Origin: Branchiostoma lanceolatum
Lineage: Eukaryota; Chordata; Leptocardii; Amphioxiformes; Branchiostomatidae
DNA: 64,000 bases
Assembly: GCF_035083965.1 (NCBI RefSeq)
Contig: NC_089732.1
Location: 4,665,383 to 4,729,382, forward strand
Direction of reading: 5' to 3'
Below, one piece after another: positions 32,201 through 43,651 of this stretch (positions are counted from its first letter, which is position 1; every line of letters begins with the position of its first letter). A program made the position numbers and the translations under genes. Under the pieces are notes generated by a model. The model did not search any database. It saw only the letters and a program-made list of their open reading frames with translations, and had not been told where the DNA came from.

Positions 32201-35200
32201 AAAACTACATCCACATTATTGTTTCCTTTACAACCATCTTGTTTACCTCTTGCCTGTGTCCAGCCAGTCTTCTCTCGGGCACCACACTGGGAGTTCTGAC
32301 GTCCCTCTGAAGGATGAGCCGATCTCTGCTGCCTGAAGACAAGATGTCTGCATTCCAAGCCAAAGCACCTGTGGGGGGGAAAAATCATTGTCATACATTG
32401 TCTTTCTGTCTCTACTAGTTGATTTCATCCGTGATTTCATCCGTCAGTATTGCCCTGATGAAGATGACAGATAGTCATCGAAACGTTGGCTCTTGTAAAA
32501 TACTTGGTTGTGAATAAAAGAACCTTGCTATTTAGTTGATTTCAGTTTTAGATAAAGTCCCTCAAACACAGAATATGTGTTGACACCCATCTCTGTTTCA
32601 TTAGCCATTGGGGCACTCCACTGTGCAAGCACAAATACACTGTAATACTACAGTAGCAGGCTAGTCCACTGGTTGTGGTGTGTGTTGGACTTCCAAACTC
32701 TTTCTGATAAGGTTTAAGTGCTAAGCAGAGAAGCAGCATGTACCATTTTCAAAGTCTTTGGTATAACTTGGTAGGGTAATGAACAGTCAATCAATTGAAA
32801 CTGCGACCTACCGCAATGAAAGCAAACACTATACCCAACAGGCTACCCCTACCTAATAGACATTGCAATTTCTGCTGAAGATGAAAATTTGTTGGAGGCA
32901 ATGCCAATAAGTCACCTTAGGATGACTCCAAGATCTATCAATTGAAAGTCCTGGTACTTACCAACTCTGGCCGAGTGTCCCTCTAGCATGGAGATCCTCT
33001 TGCCTGCCATGGCGTCCCAGACTTGGACGTAACCCTTGTGGGTGCCGACGGCAACCAGGTTCCCTCTCTCGTTCCAGTTGACAGACGTTACGGAGTCTCC
33101 GTCACATGACAAGTCACATAGTCTTGTCACCTGCACGGAAGAGATACATGAATGATGTCAGTTGCAGAACAAGCAATGAGCTACAAGATAATTCTTTTTA
33201 ATAAGTACTCTATCAAAAGCAGCTATCATTTAGAATATATGAATGCATCTGTAGTTGTCTATCTAAAATTAATCCTTTGCTTTGGTTCAAGAAACTTCTA
33301 ATATACCTTTAACAATAAGGTTAACATGTACTGAAGTTGAATACAGTTAGGCTTGAGATATGATCAAAACTATACAGTACTTCTCTACCACTTTTGGGTA
33401 AACAAAGAAAAGAATGAAATCTACCCTTTCTTTGCATCACATTCTCGCTCTCTCAGTCTGGTAACTTTCACCAATACAAATAGACACACAGAGAAAGAAT
33501 AAAGTATGAGAAACCTACCTGACTAGTACATGCACTCCACAAGTATACACAAGTCCCCAGGCCAACACTCAAGATGTTGGTAGCTGACCAGTCTACAAGG
33601 TTAAGGTAGAAGTCGTCTTGGAGTTCTGGAGCATCAAGAACCTGGAAACACAAGAAAAAAGAGTTATCAAATGTTAGAGAGTCTTCTTGAAGAAGGCCCA
33701 AGTTCATTGATATCTTTAAAATCAACATGAATACCATAGTTTAATTTGTTGGTTGTCCAGTTGAAAAAAATGCTGAAATAGAAAATCAACCTGGAAACTC
33801 ATGGAATTTGAAGGGAAAGTCTGAATACACACTTTGGTACATAAAGAGCAAATAAAGTCAAATTCACGTTTTCCTCCCAGCTCTTCATTTTCATATTGAC
33901 CATTTACTAAATCTTTACTTCAAAAGGAGCAGAAAAATAAACTGGTGTGGCCTACTACTGAGCTGAAGATATCAAAATAATTCCAAAACACAAGTCACAA
34001 GCCATGTTGGATTGCTGCAGGCAAAACATATTTTCTTACGGTATACCTTAAAGGGAATTTTGGAAATCTTGCGTGTCTGTTTTCTGGGTGAACGCAGGAG
34101 TTTCTGTGACTTTTTCCCCACGGGAGAGAGGGAGTATGGTGAGAGGTGGTCTGTGTTCTCTGGACTGGCCTGTTTGGCTGTCAGATGATATCTGTGCACA
34201 GGGAGACATAACATGTTATCAGATTGAGGTAAAAACAACATATAGAGCATCAGTGCTGTGCCATGTTGGTGTCCATATTTGTGTTTCACTCAGTGAATCA
34301 TAGATCAAGCATTTTTGGACATTTAAAGATCTTCTGGTCCTCTCAAATGACTACCCACTGAATGTCTATAGCTCAAAGAAGAGAATACCAGCAGAACACT
34401 TGCTGGTAAAACAACATGCTGTGGGAAATGCAAATACTGAAATAGGGACACCGACACTGTGAACAGCACTAGTCTGTTTCATTTAATCTTAAAAGGAAAG
34501 TGAGTGAAAATGCTCTATCAAACACTTCACAAATATTAGGATATCAAAGTCAAATTCAAATGGCAAAGCTCATATGTAATAGTCAAAACATGTATTTCTG
34601 GGTCATTGAGAAAAAATGACACACAAGCAAATAAACCCATCTACTGTTATTGAGGTTCATGATAGACTACCTACCCTGAATTTTTACCATGCAAAATTTC
34701 AAGCCGTCACCAGCATTGAAAAATTTTGAGCTCTGAAGACTGAACGTACCTGAATAAATTTCTTTTTTCTGGCGTGGTGGGACTTAGGACACCTCTTCTG
34801 TCTTCTGTCTGTTCTTTTAAATCTTCTATCCCAGCTCCAAGGAGTTCGTTCTTTAGTAGACAAGTGTATGCAAGACCATCTGAAAGGACAAGAATGGATA
34901 CATGTTTGAACAAATCTAAACATTTGGTACCGACATTGTCAACAGCACTTCCATGTGAATTTACAACCGAAGTACAGCGAGTTAGTAAGAGGTTCATGCA
35001 ATGTTCATAGTTTTTGGAATCTGCTCTCTGCAAAACTTTGATCACAAAAGTTAAAAAGACTATAGTTTTTTGAAGTTTTTCCTTCTTATAATAGACTACA
35101 AATTTGCTTATAAAAAACGTGGATAAAATCTTTGTCCACACAAGCTTATTTGCAGTTAAAAACTAAATTTACCCCCCCCCCCCCCAAAGTTAAATTCTGT

Positions 35201-36519
35201 ACCTTTTCCATTGTCAGAATTCGCTTCCCTTGCTTTCCGTGCCTGGCCCGTTGTTTTCTCGTACATGCCCTGTATGCTGTTGAAGCCAATCTCCCAGTTG
35301 GCTCCAGCCCGACTCGGTATAAAGCGGTCTCCATACTTGTCCTTACTCGGGGACGACACAGGGCTTGTGCCGAGTGATTCTCTTCCAGCCATTGGGCTGA
35401 TGCTGGCGATAGGCTGGAGAAATAGAATTGTTATGTAAGAATCATTGAAAGTTACTACAACCCACAAACAACTGGTCGTTGGTGCAGTTTGCTAAATCTA
35501 TTCAAAGTTTCACAGTGAGACAATGTTGTCAATATGAATAAGATCACAAAAATGTAGATATGACTTGTATGCTACATTTACCTAATCATTATTTTTTTTT
35601 AATGAAATCATTGAACTAACATGCAAACATTCTTCTTTGGCATGGCAAACACTTGAACTTATAAAATTAAAAGACACATTTGCAAATTCGGCTACTGCAA
35701 TTTAAGATACAGTCTGGTGAAGATCATTGTGAAGATAACTACCCTTATTTTCTTTTAAATGATTGCAGCAAGACTAGCCAAGGCAAGAATACATGTTTCT
35801 AGTACAACAAGCAGGTGCACTTTATGTTACTTAAAGCTTCCTATCTGTGCTTGTGATACCTTATGCAATCATATATGCATATATATACATGAGATATTCA
35901 TAAGTAACAGTTGGTATCAAACAGCAGTTGTTTATTGCAGCTGATACAAGTACTTGTCATGCATTATTTTCTCAGCTTCCCAACACATCAAGCCCCCTTG
36001 GGATTATTCAAATTTATAGACAACTGTCAACAAAGAGCTGTCAAATTGGCAGTCTTTGTTCCTACAGCACCTGTTGCCTACGATACCAAAAACAAAAAAT
36101 GATTGTCCAAAGATATGCCTTTTTTTTCCCCTTCTAAAATGCTGCATAGACACAAAGAACTAGCGCCTTGCCCCAACATGCAATGGTTTTGTAAACAAAA
36201 CAATGAATGTTGACACAGTCTGGCTAGCTATAGCATAACATTTTGTACCTAACCTGTCCATAATATGTGCCAACGTCAAGTATTCGTGCAGTTGATATTC
36301 TTGCATAGTAATATATGACACAGAATCATGCAAGCAGTTGATGGCTAAAAATACATACCAGCGGCATTTTAGTCTAGACATACTATATATATTAGCAGCT
36401 GTTATCTAGCTATACATGCCCAAGAGACATCACAAAAGACTTACCGAGCTTACTGGCGACCCAAAGCAGTTTTGTCCGTTCTGTTGCCTTAAAAGTCTCC
36501 TTTCGTAGTCCTGGTCCAT
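29219..36519 (-). CDS. FZR1: Fizzy-related protein 1 (Cdh1), APC/C co-activator
   Basis: Eleven exons, 5' to 3': 36519-36445, 35413-35203, 34879-34750, 34191-34047, 33641-33519, 33130-32962, 32368-32247, 31196-31134, 30346-30113, 29810-29613, 29260-29219. They give 503 residues; human FZR1 has 496. It recruits substrates (D-box/KEN) to the anaphase-promoting complex in late mitosis and G1. Seen in order: [11 protein letters not shown] start; C-box region ([10 protein letters not shown]); SDNGK and [10 protein letters not shown] segments; Ser/Pro CDK-site stretch ([20 protein letters not shown]); [20 protein letters not shown]; seven WD40 repeats ([117 protein letters not shown]); and a C-terminal Ile-Arg tail (NLYTHIR*). 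All boundaries keep phase. The intron between exons 7 and 8 carries a retroelement remnant, and the intron between exons 8 and 9 a MITE. Confidence 0.95.
30385..30790. mobile_element. 406 bp MULE-like MITE, 85 bp perfect TIRs, 9 bp target duplication
   Basis: Begins TAGCCTGAGTACCAACC and ends with the complement. The two arms are identical for 85 bp (30385-30469 and 30706-30790). Flanked by identical AAAATTGAG (30376-30384, 30791-30799). The interior has no transposase. Perfect arms suggest recent activity. FZR1 intron. Confidence 0.9.
31283..32040 (+). mobile_element. Retroelement 3' fragment with PD-(D/E)XK-like endonuclease domain
   Basis: An open frame (about 31289-31933, opposite to FZR1) encodes about 180 recognisable residues. 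Features: [25 protein letters not shown]-like linker, [92 protein letters not shown]. The RPD ... E-L-T ... K-Y arrangement is that of the restriction-like endonuclease at the C-terminus of R2/NeSL-type LINE proteins. No reverse transcriptase part is present, so it is a 5'-truncated copy. The 3' tail to about 32040 is GC-rich. The frame has no stops, which suggests a fairly young insertion or chance preservation. Confidence 0.7.
32450..32535 (+). repeat. Interspersed repeat end ('cgaaacgttggc / gaataaaagaac')
   Basis: 'gatgaagatgacagatagtcatcgaaacgttggc' followed by 'tgtgaataaaagaacc'. Same family as 9650-9840. FZR1 intron. Confidence 0.5.
35172..35186. repeat. Poly(C)/poly(G) run
   Basis: Fifteen consecutive C bases, 17 bases downstream of the FZR1 exon 2 donor site (exon end 35203). 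Confidence 0.9.
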
Positions 36520-38405
36520 GATCAATAGTACTTATGGTCCGTATAGCTCACAGAAAGGGTTAGATAGGGAATCAGTTAGTAGAACTAGAAAGCAGCCGGT
36601 ATTTAAAGTTGAACCACCACTCCTAGCCTGCTCACCGAATGTTTAGCTGCAGAATTTCACAACAGCTCAGGTCCTGGTGGAAAATGTTAGCAGTCTGTCC
36701 GCAGGAAAGTACCACAACGCACAGAAGGATGTACACAGACTGGCGATGTGCTTCGATGTTTGACGGCGGCTGTTTTTGTTGTCCCTTCGCCGGTCGAAGT
36801 CAGCAGTCTTGTCGTCTGTCAACAAAAATGGTGGACGGGACGCTTCCAGCTTTTCTTCCCCTTTCACAGCTTTCCCTTTAAATGTATCCGGGCTTATGTT
36901 GGTAAAACAGAATCTCTGGCCGTACCTTGATGTTTCCTGAGGAAAGTAGGCGAGGAAAGTCGTCCAAAATGTGTCTTTTCTTCGCGACTCTCCGTCCCCT
37001 CCCTTCAGCGGCACAGAAATTCGAACCCAAGATGGCACCCACGCGAAAAGCGTCACGGGAGTCGGGAATCTCCGGTAATCTCCGTCACAGTCCGCCGGAA
37101 TCATTCGGGATAGTTCGGTAAAACTCGGAAACAAAATTACATCTTTTTATTCTTTTTGCCTAAATTTCCCCATTTTTACCCCCTAACAGCAACGAATACA
37201 AAAATACAAAGAATCTTCTGAAATTGATGTGCGAAAATTACGCTGTAAATTCATACGATTTGAAGGTAGGAAGCGATTGGTTCTTTGGTATCGTAGCAAC
37301 GAGCTGTTTACATCCTACGTCAGCTGTGTAAACAGAGAGGTAAGTCCTTTTGTTTGGAGCCCTTTTCAGTCGCTTGGTGCTAGATTCAAACAGTAACACC
37401 GCGTGTACCAGCCAAAACACCGGCCGACTCAGGTAAGTGAAGACCTCTCATTCATTCTAGCATCACTTCAGATCATATAGGATGGCACAAATTGGCTTTA
37501 TTTGGCTATTTTGAGGGTAAAATGGCGCGAGATTTTTAGAGGCGGGTTGGCACTGACAATATGGCGCGTTTCCCAATCCAATTTGCCCACCACATAGCGT
37601 ATCGTTTACAACCTAAACAGAGCTGAAGCCGAAGCTTTTGTAGGGTCCCAGGCGGGTCGCTGTCACTCCCTCGCTACAAGCGACAAACACGCTGTTGTGT
37701 TCGGTTGTCACTGTAAGATTTCCATGTGCTTTTGGTGAAGTTCAAAATTATGCGAAACCTTTAAAAAGAACTTTAAAAGAGGGTGTAGCAGTTTCAAAAC
37801 AGGTTACTTTTAATCTTATTTTCTATCATGTTGAGGTGAAATATGATGCTTGTTATTAGTGTAAACATTAGACCACCCTTTATTACACGCCACTTCGGGC
37901 GGGTTGGCAGGCAATTTGAGAAAACATTCAGGATCTCACCTAACATTACAAGTTACAGCAAATAAACTTGGTAACTTTTATCCTGAATTTAAAATCAATG
38001 TACTAGTATCAAGTTAGATGAAATACCAAGATTTAAGTTACACAAATTGATCCTAATTGTATTTTTTCTTGTATACTAGTTACCAGCATTAGTATAGTGG
38101 TTATTTTTAATCATGTGCATTGCATTTGATAAGCAAATTAAGTCAATTTAACATGTTCAATACTAGAGTATGTATTTTTAAAGTAAATTGCTACATTTTG
38201 CACCTTATGTTGTGCTGTTCCTATACCAGTGGACTTGGCCCCTGATGTGGTGCTTGCATTATAAGTTGTGTGGCCCAAGGGTTATAGAAATGGAGATGGG
38301 CACCGCCCTATGGACCAAAAGTGTGTGGGAAGTATTCTAACTCATGTTGTGTTATTACAGAAAAATTGTTGACAATCTCCCTGACACCGTGACAACAGAC
38401 ACAAG
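36520..38405. promoter_or_regulatory. Divergent upstream region of FZR1 and CFAP144
   Basis: FZR1 starts leftwards at 36519 and CFAP144 rightwards at 38406. CG dinucleotides are frequent around 36700-37120 compared with flanking introns. A non-coding first exon of CFAP144 probably ends at about 37433 (CCGGCCGACTCAG|GTAAGTGA), with the second exon beginning at 38361 after GTTATTACAG. No TATA box stands out. Frames on both strands at 36639-37134 look like chance frames in CG-rich DNA. About 37440-38360 would be the 5' UTR intron. Confidence 0.5.
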
Positions 38406-41400
38406 ATGGCCACCAAGACACAGCAACCCACGAAGGACCCCATCAACATTGTGCACCAGCATGCCATCCTGTGTGAGACCATCAAAAAGGAAACACTCAA
38501 CCAGAAGCTCTACACCAACTATAGCATCAACCCCTTCAGGAAATGTAAGAACTTTGTCTTTAAAAAGATAATATTCGGATCTGCGAAGGTAGTGCTGTAC
38601 GAAAAGATCTGGAAACAAGGAACAAAAAAATAAAAAACTACTGTACAAATACTAGACTAAACATAAGATCCGTTTTCTAGAAAGTACTTTTCCATGGACT
38701 GGTAAACCTGAATTCTTTGACTCTCATTTTACAAACACTCTCCACTATGGGGAATGGATTAGTGAAGTGTCGTTCAAAGGTACTTACAGGCCGGCTAGTT
38801 TCACAGGTCGATGCGTTAGACAGGACTGACCCGAGACAGTTCGCTTGAGCCTTGGTTTGAGCCTTGATTTGAGGCAGTTTATTTGAAAGGGGAGGGTGGA
38901 GGTGTAATCTCCAAGTAGATGTTGGGATGGAATATTGTACTTTAAAAGCCTCTACCAGGCTCCACAGATCGCTGGAAAATTAGTAGTCTTAGGTCGCAAA
39001 CTGTACTACCTGGCCAACTCCTCTGGCATGTTATGTATTTGGCCAATTTGTACTATTTTTGAAGCAACCTGTGGAGCCTAGTAGAGGCTATATTGACATG
39101 TATTTTGGCTGCAAAGCTAAAAAGTTTGAATCTAACAATTTTTTCTTGTGTTTTTTCCAGTGTACACTCTCACAGGGAAGCCAAACTCCACACACGATTC
39201 TGCAGATGGAGACGAAGATCGTAAGAAAACTTTTTTTTTTTTACAAATCCTTAGATGTGAGCCACACACAATAGAAAAGTAGCCTATATACAGAGTACTA
39301 GTTGTACTAAACAACGAAATCAAAGGAAGAAATGTTAAACATCAACATTTACCAGCAAAAACGATACTGTTAAAAAGAAAGGGCAAAAGTGAACAATGAA
39401 GTCAAGTAATCCAGTCTTGAATAACATTTTTTGTGTTTCCAAAACAATTTCAGGGTTTCTAAAACTAAGGAAATGTCACAATGGCTCTGCTGTGGAAACT
39501 GGAATGCCTTTTGTTCCATGGAGACAATTCGAATAGTCCAGGTTTCCCTAGAAACAACAACATAGTAAAAGAATCCTAATAAAAAGGCCTCTCACATTTT
39601 AATTGAAGCTAAGTAACTCTCCAAGCAGAGGCCGGGTTCCGGCTTGTTTTGGACATCTTTTTAGGCATTTTGTTGGCCTATCTTGTCAGCTTTTATCGGT
39701 GCATATTGGCCTCTGCTTGCAGAGCAATTAAAGCATTAGTAACTTGAGGCGTCAGTTTCAAAGCATTTCAATTTTTCAGAATAATCTTAGGAGTCAAATT
39801 ACTTTCTTTTCAAATAAAAAGTCTATAAAAGATCTGCAAAAAAGTAATCAAAACTAAATGGCTTTTGCACATGCTGAACAATTCCTGTATACTTGTAAAA
39901 AAACCTATCCCCCAAATACGTTTCCCTCGACAAAATGATAAATCAAGGTAATTGTGAAGTCAAAAAACTGGAACAAATTGTTAGGTTACACAGCAGAACA
40001 AAACAGATCCGGTTGAATGCTTCCATGCCTGCATGTAAAGATAGTTTCCTAGGAAACACCATAGGAGGAATGAATGAGTCAGACTGCACCATAATGGGGT
40101 AATTGGGCCCACATTTACATACATAATCTCTTGCTGCACAAGTTCTACGGTGGCAAACATTTTTGGCCTTGTTGAAAAGTGGGCAACAACACAAAACAAC
40201 CCTGAGAGGTAGAAAGTTTAAAGAGATGTACACTCACTGGTTTTAAAAGAGATGTTTTTATGTCATTGGAAGAAAAAACTTTCAAAACCACCATGCCATT
40301 TGTTTGAATGACTTTTATATAATCATTTTATTGAAAGCATTCTGGAACAAGTTGCACACAATGTAGTTTTTGTTAAAAACATATAATCCATTAGACCAAT
40401 GTTCGGAAGTTTCTGTTGATGTTATAACGTTTCACTGATGTATACAATGCTAAAAAGCATGAACATAAAAGCTTAGTGTTCCATAAACAGTTTCCAGTGT
40501 TAACAACATCCTTCTGTGTATGTCCACACCTGAGGTAACATTGGTAGCTTGAACAAGCAGAAACACCTGTCTGGGACTTAGGAAAGAAACACAAAGACCA
40601 AATAAATTGTCCGCCTCATTTGACTAATTTATCTTTAAAGGAGCTCACCAGAGGGGACCTCATTACCTGTTCTGATGAACTCAATTTGTATCAATAGAAA
40701 TCGAAGATCACTTCCCTAATATCAACTCATTACCAACTGAATGGGGTGCAGTGTGTATGGCTGTACCTGAGTATAGCTTAGTCCCTCTCCTCCCTATACT
40801 AAACCTAAAATAAACAGAAGTCGATAGACTTTAAGCCTCACTTTGCAGACCTAATACAAGGACATTCTCTGGTTGCTTAGGCTATTTTTGACCACAATTC
40901 TAAAGAAAAGAGTTCACCAAGTTTCCTTAACTGGCATTTCTGCAATAATTGTCCATTTCCTGGCCATATTATAAACTATAATAAGTTTATTGCAAATTCT
41001 TATCTGAAGTAACATGACATTTTAAAGGAGGGACAAACCATATTTAACAATATAGCGTTGCCAGCATTTTTTTTTCAAAATATCTGTGAGGTTTTATGCA
41101 AGGTTTATATTAACAATTTCATTCTTCCTTTTTCTTTAGCACAATTTCTTAAGATCATCCGCCGAGCACACAAGGAGCCTGAGAAGAAGTTCATCTTCCC
41201 CCAGACTGAGGCCCAAGAAATCGGCTGGATTCACAAGCCTTTGGTAAGCACCTGAGGAAAATTGTCTCAGTTTGTCTTAAATGAAGATTTCTTATTCTTA
41301 TCAGAACTACAGTAACTCCAAGTTGGAGAGGGGGTGGTCGTAAAATCTTCTGCCTTTTGGTAAATATGAGTTTTGGAAGTTTTCATATGAAAGTCAGGCC

Positions 41401-41950
41401 TATATTAGTTTGAAAAGTTTAACGGGGTATTAGGAAAATCTTCTGCCATTGGAAAGTATGAGTTTCATAGAAAAAAGATTTTCATTTTGAATACATTCTT
41501 TCAGTTAAAATTTTTTTCATTAAGATTTTTATTTTAGAAAGCAAGGGGGGAGCAGAAAAATCTCTCTACATCCCTTCCTTGTTAACTTTTATTTCTTTTT
41601 AATAAAAATCAAGTTGGTTTGCATCGATAACGATGTCAATTTGCCTAAGAAGCACCTGTACAAAAAGTGTACAATTCAGCCATTTGTAGCTGCGACATAC
41701 CTTTTTTATTGATCATGTTGATCAAATAAACCATTCACTCATTCATCCATCCATTCATCCATCCATTCATTCATTCATTCATTCATTCATTCATTCATTC
41801 ATTCATTCATTCATTCAATTCTCATCTGTTTCACAGATAAAGCAAGACCGTGAAGACAGACGACTCCATTTTCCCCGCCAAAACTCAGAGATTACAAAAT
41901 ACATGGATGCAGCCTGGAGGCTAAAGGAGCAGACAGAGAACCTACAATAG
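38406..41950 (+). CDS. CFAP144: Cilia- and flagella-associated protein 144 (FAM183A family)
   Basis: Four coding exons, 38406-38544, 39161-39220, 41140-41243 and 41837-41950, give 138 residues (human about 134). Recognised by HQHAILCETIKKE, NYSINPFRKLYTLTGKPNS, FIFPQTEAQEIGW and the end RRLHFPRQNSEITKYMDAAWRLKEQTE. No signal peptide or membrane segment; short, basic and mainly extended, as in microtubule inner proteins of axonemal doublets. The ATG lies in ACAAGATGGCC, a good Kozak and YY1-like context. Introns carry two MITEs and a CATT microsatellite. The identification is from remembered family sequence and length; moderately high confidence. Confidence 0.8.
38946..39090. mobile_element. 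MITE, TAGCCTCTACCAG family, second copy
   Basis: Ends AAGCCTCTACCAGGCTCCACAG... and ...CTGTGGAGCCTAGTAGAGGCTA. It shares 'ctctggcatgttat' and 'ttggccaattt' with 28059-28274. Shorter, with a degraded left terminus; no clear target duplication. CFAP144 intron 1. Confidence 0.75.
39617..39724. mobile_element. MITE, CTCTCCAAGCAGAGG family, copy 3
   Basis: 108 bp with ends CTCTCCAAGCAGAGGCC and GGCCTCTGCTTGCAGAG; an internal 'ggcattttgttggccta' is shared in style with copy 1. TA flanks are not clean. CFAP144 intron 2. Confidence 0.7.
41732..41817. repeat. (CATT)n microsatellite
   Basis: CATT/CATC tetramers running to within 20 bases of the acceptor of CFAP144 exon 4. Confidence 0.95.
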
Positions 41951-43260
41951 ATAAGGACAATCAGACTTAAGCTTTGTCACAAATACAGGACAGTATAGAC
42001 AAAACATAGAATCAGACTAGCTGTGTAACACAGGTTCAGAACAGTACTGACATTATTGATACAACTTTGATACTCACTTTGTGATACAAATACAGAACAG
42101 TAGATACAAAATTGATACAATCATTAAGCTTTGTGACACAAATACAGAACATTAAATACAGAAAATTGGTACAATCAATTTGACAGTCATTTGTGACACT
42201 GATATAAGATTAGTACAGTAACTGTAGAAGTCAGATGTAGATAAGAAGAAGGGCACTGAGATTCGATCATTCTTTTACGAAGATGCCAAAGTACTTGACA
42301 ATGTACTGTAAGATATTTATGCTATAAATACAAATGATGAAGCAGAGAAATAATGAAGACCACACAAAGGTACTTTTCCACAAATTGGTCGATATCTTCT
42401 CAACTTTTCGCTGTTATCTAACATTTACATCTCATTGTGAAATCTGAGTCATATTTTGGTGGTGGAAATGTATCAAATTGTAGTATGCTTCTTGGGAATC
42501 TAAAATCTAAGTGATAGCAAGGAAATACTTTCATGAGTATGATAGTAAAACTGTAGCCATCAAAGTGTACATGCTGCTTTTGAGAATTCTAAAATGTACA
42601 TAAAAATCCACTATTATACCATTTAAAAGGCATGTGCCAATCTAGCTAACACATTTGAATGTCTAAATGAAAGTCAAGTTTTAATGCACTCAGAACCAAA
42701 AGAACAATCATGATATATATTTTGCACAGAAAACAATCCATGTATCTATATTGCAGTGTTACCATTCTGCACAGATCAAGAATAGAATTAATGGTTTCAA
42801 TACCATTTTATAGTATCTCTTTTCCATACACTCAATGAATGTATATTATCTGTTACTGCATGTTTGTATTGGTACAACACAATAAATGTGGTTCAAAAAT
42901 ACAGTCCATGTTGGTTTTGTCTCTCTTGGTAGTCCTTCATTGCCAAAGATGAAGTTCTAAGGGTGGGTTCACTGGACCAGGTTTGGACGCCGTACAGCAT
43001 ACAATAATCAAATTTAAAAAACTCTGCTTGACGTAAAGTCATTGACAGAAAAAGGCATTTAAAAATATTAAGTGAAACATCTAAATGGGTAAATATTGGT
43101 TTAGGTTTGAATCAAAACCAAAGATAAAATCACTAGACACAGGTCTGAACCTGAACCTGTTGAAGCCTCTCATCATTGGTGGTTTGCTTGTATTGCATAC
43201 CCAGTAAACCACCTCATGGTGTAACACACCAGGTTTGTACTGAAAAGTACAAGTTACATG
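41951..43260. other. CFAP144 3' UTR and convergent intergenic DNA
   Basis: AATAAA at 42881-42886 (CACAATAAATGTG) is the most likely poly(A) signal, giving a 3' UTR of about 0.95 kb. 42905-43260 shows no gene. FAM120B ends at 43652 on the other strand. Confidence 0.5.
42881..42886 (+). other. Candidate polyadenylation signal, CFAP144
   Basis: Canonical AATAAA followed by a GT-rich stretch ('atgtggttc', 'gttggttttgtctctc'). Confidence 0.5.
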
Positions 43261-43470
43261 TGCTGGACAGACTGATTTGATCCACTACTCTTTTCGATAA
43301 GTGTGGTGGGTTCATCCCTAACCAAAGCTAGGTACCCGTTTTACTAGAGTAAAGTGAGGAATTTCATGTTTCCGGCAAGTGCCTTTCCCAAGGGCACGTT
43401 GACAGAATAATTCAGGGGACCCTGGATTTGAACCCAGGACCTCTGTACGCCACTGCAACACCGGGTTGGA
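43261..43470 (-). repeat. tRNA-derived SINE
   Basis: On the minus strand, a head with a box B-like GGTTCAAATCC ('cctgggttcaaatccaggg') and a box A-like 'gtggcgtacag' is followed by 'cccttgggaaaggcactt', 'gggtacctagctttgg' and 'cccaccacacttatcgaaaag'. The tRNA fold is not intact. The body is shared with 7395-7615 and 59225-59460. Confidence 0.7.
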
Positions 43471-43651
43471 CCTCATGTGGCTTCTGAGAGCAAATCCTGA
43501 GACACATTTTGATGAACAGACGTCCACACTTTGTACATTTGTGGTCTGTTGTCTTTGTATAAGTCGTGAGTGAGTGTCTTTGTAACTATTTTTCTAAAAA
43601 TTAGCTACTAGTAGGCACTTGCTTATCCATGTTCCGTTCTGTAGAACAATT

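Noticed and set aside
36639-37134. Open frames on both strands upstream of FZR1
   Set aside because: CG-rich promoter-like DNA between divergent genes; no family match and no splice context.
29219-41950. Evolutionary link between FZR1 here and CDC20 near FAM183A/EBNA1BP2 in human
   Set aside because: FZR1 and CDC20 diverged before animals (both exist in yeast), so the human neighbourhood of CDC20 is not evidence for orthologous placement of FZR1.
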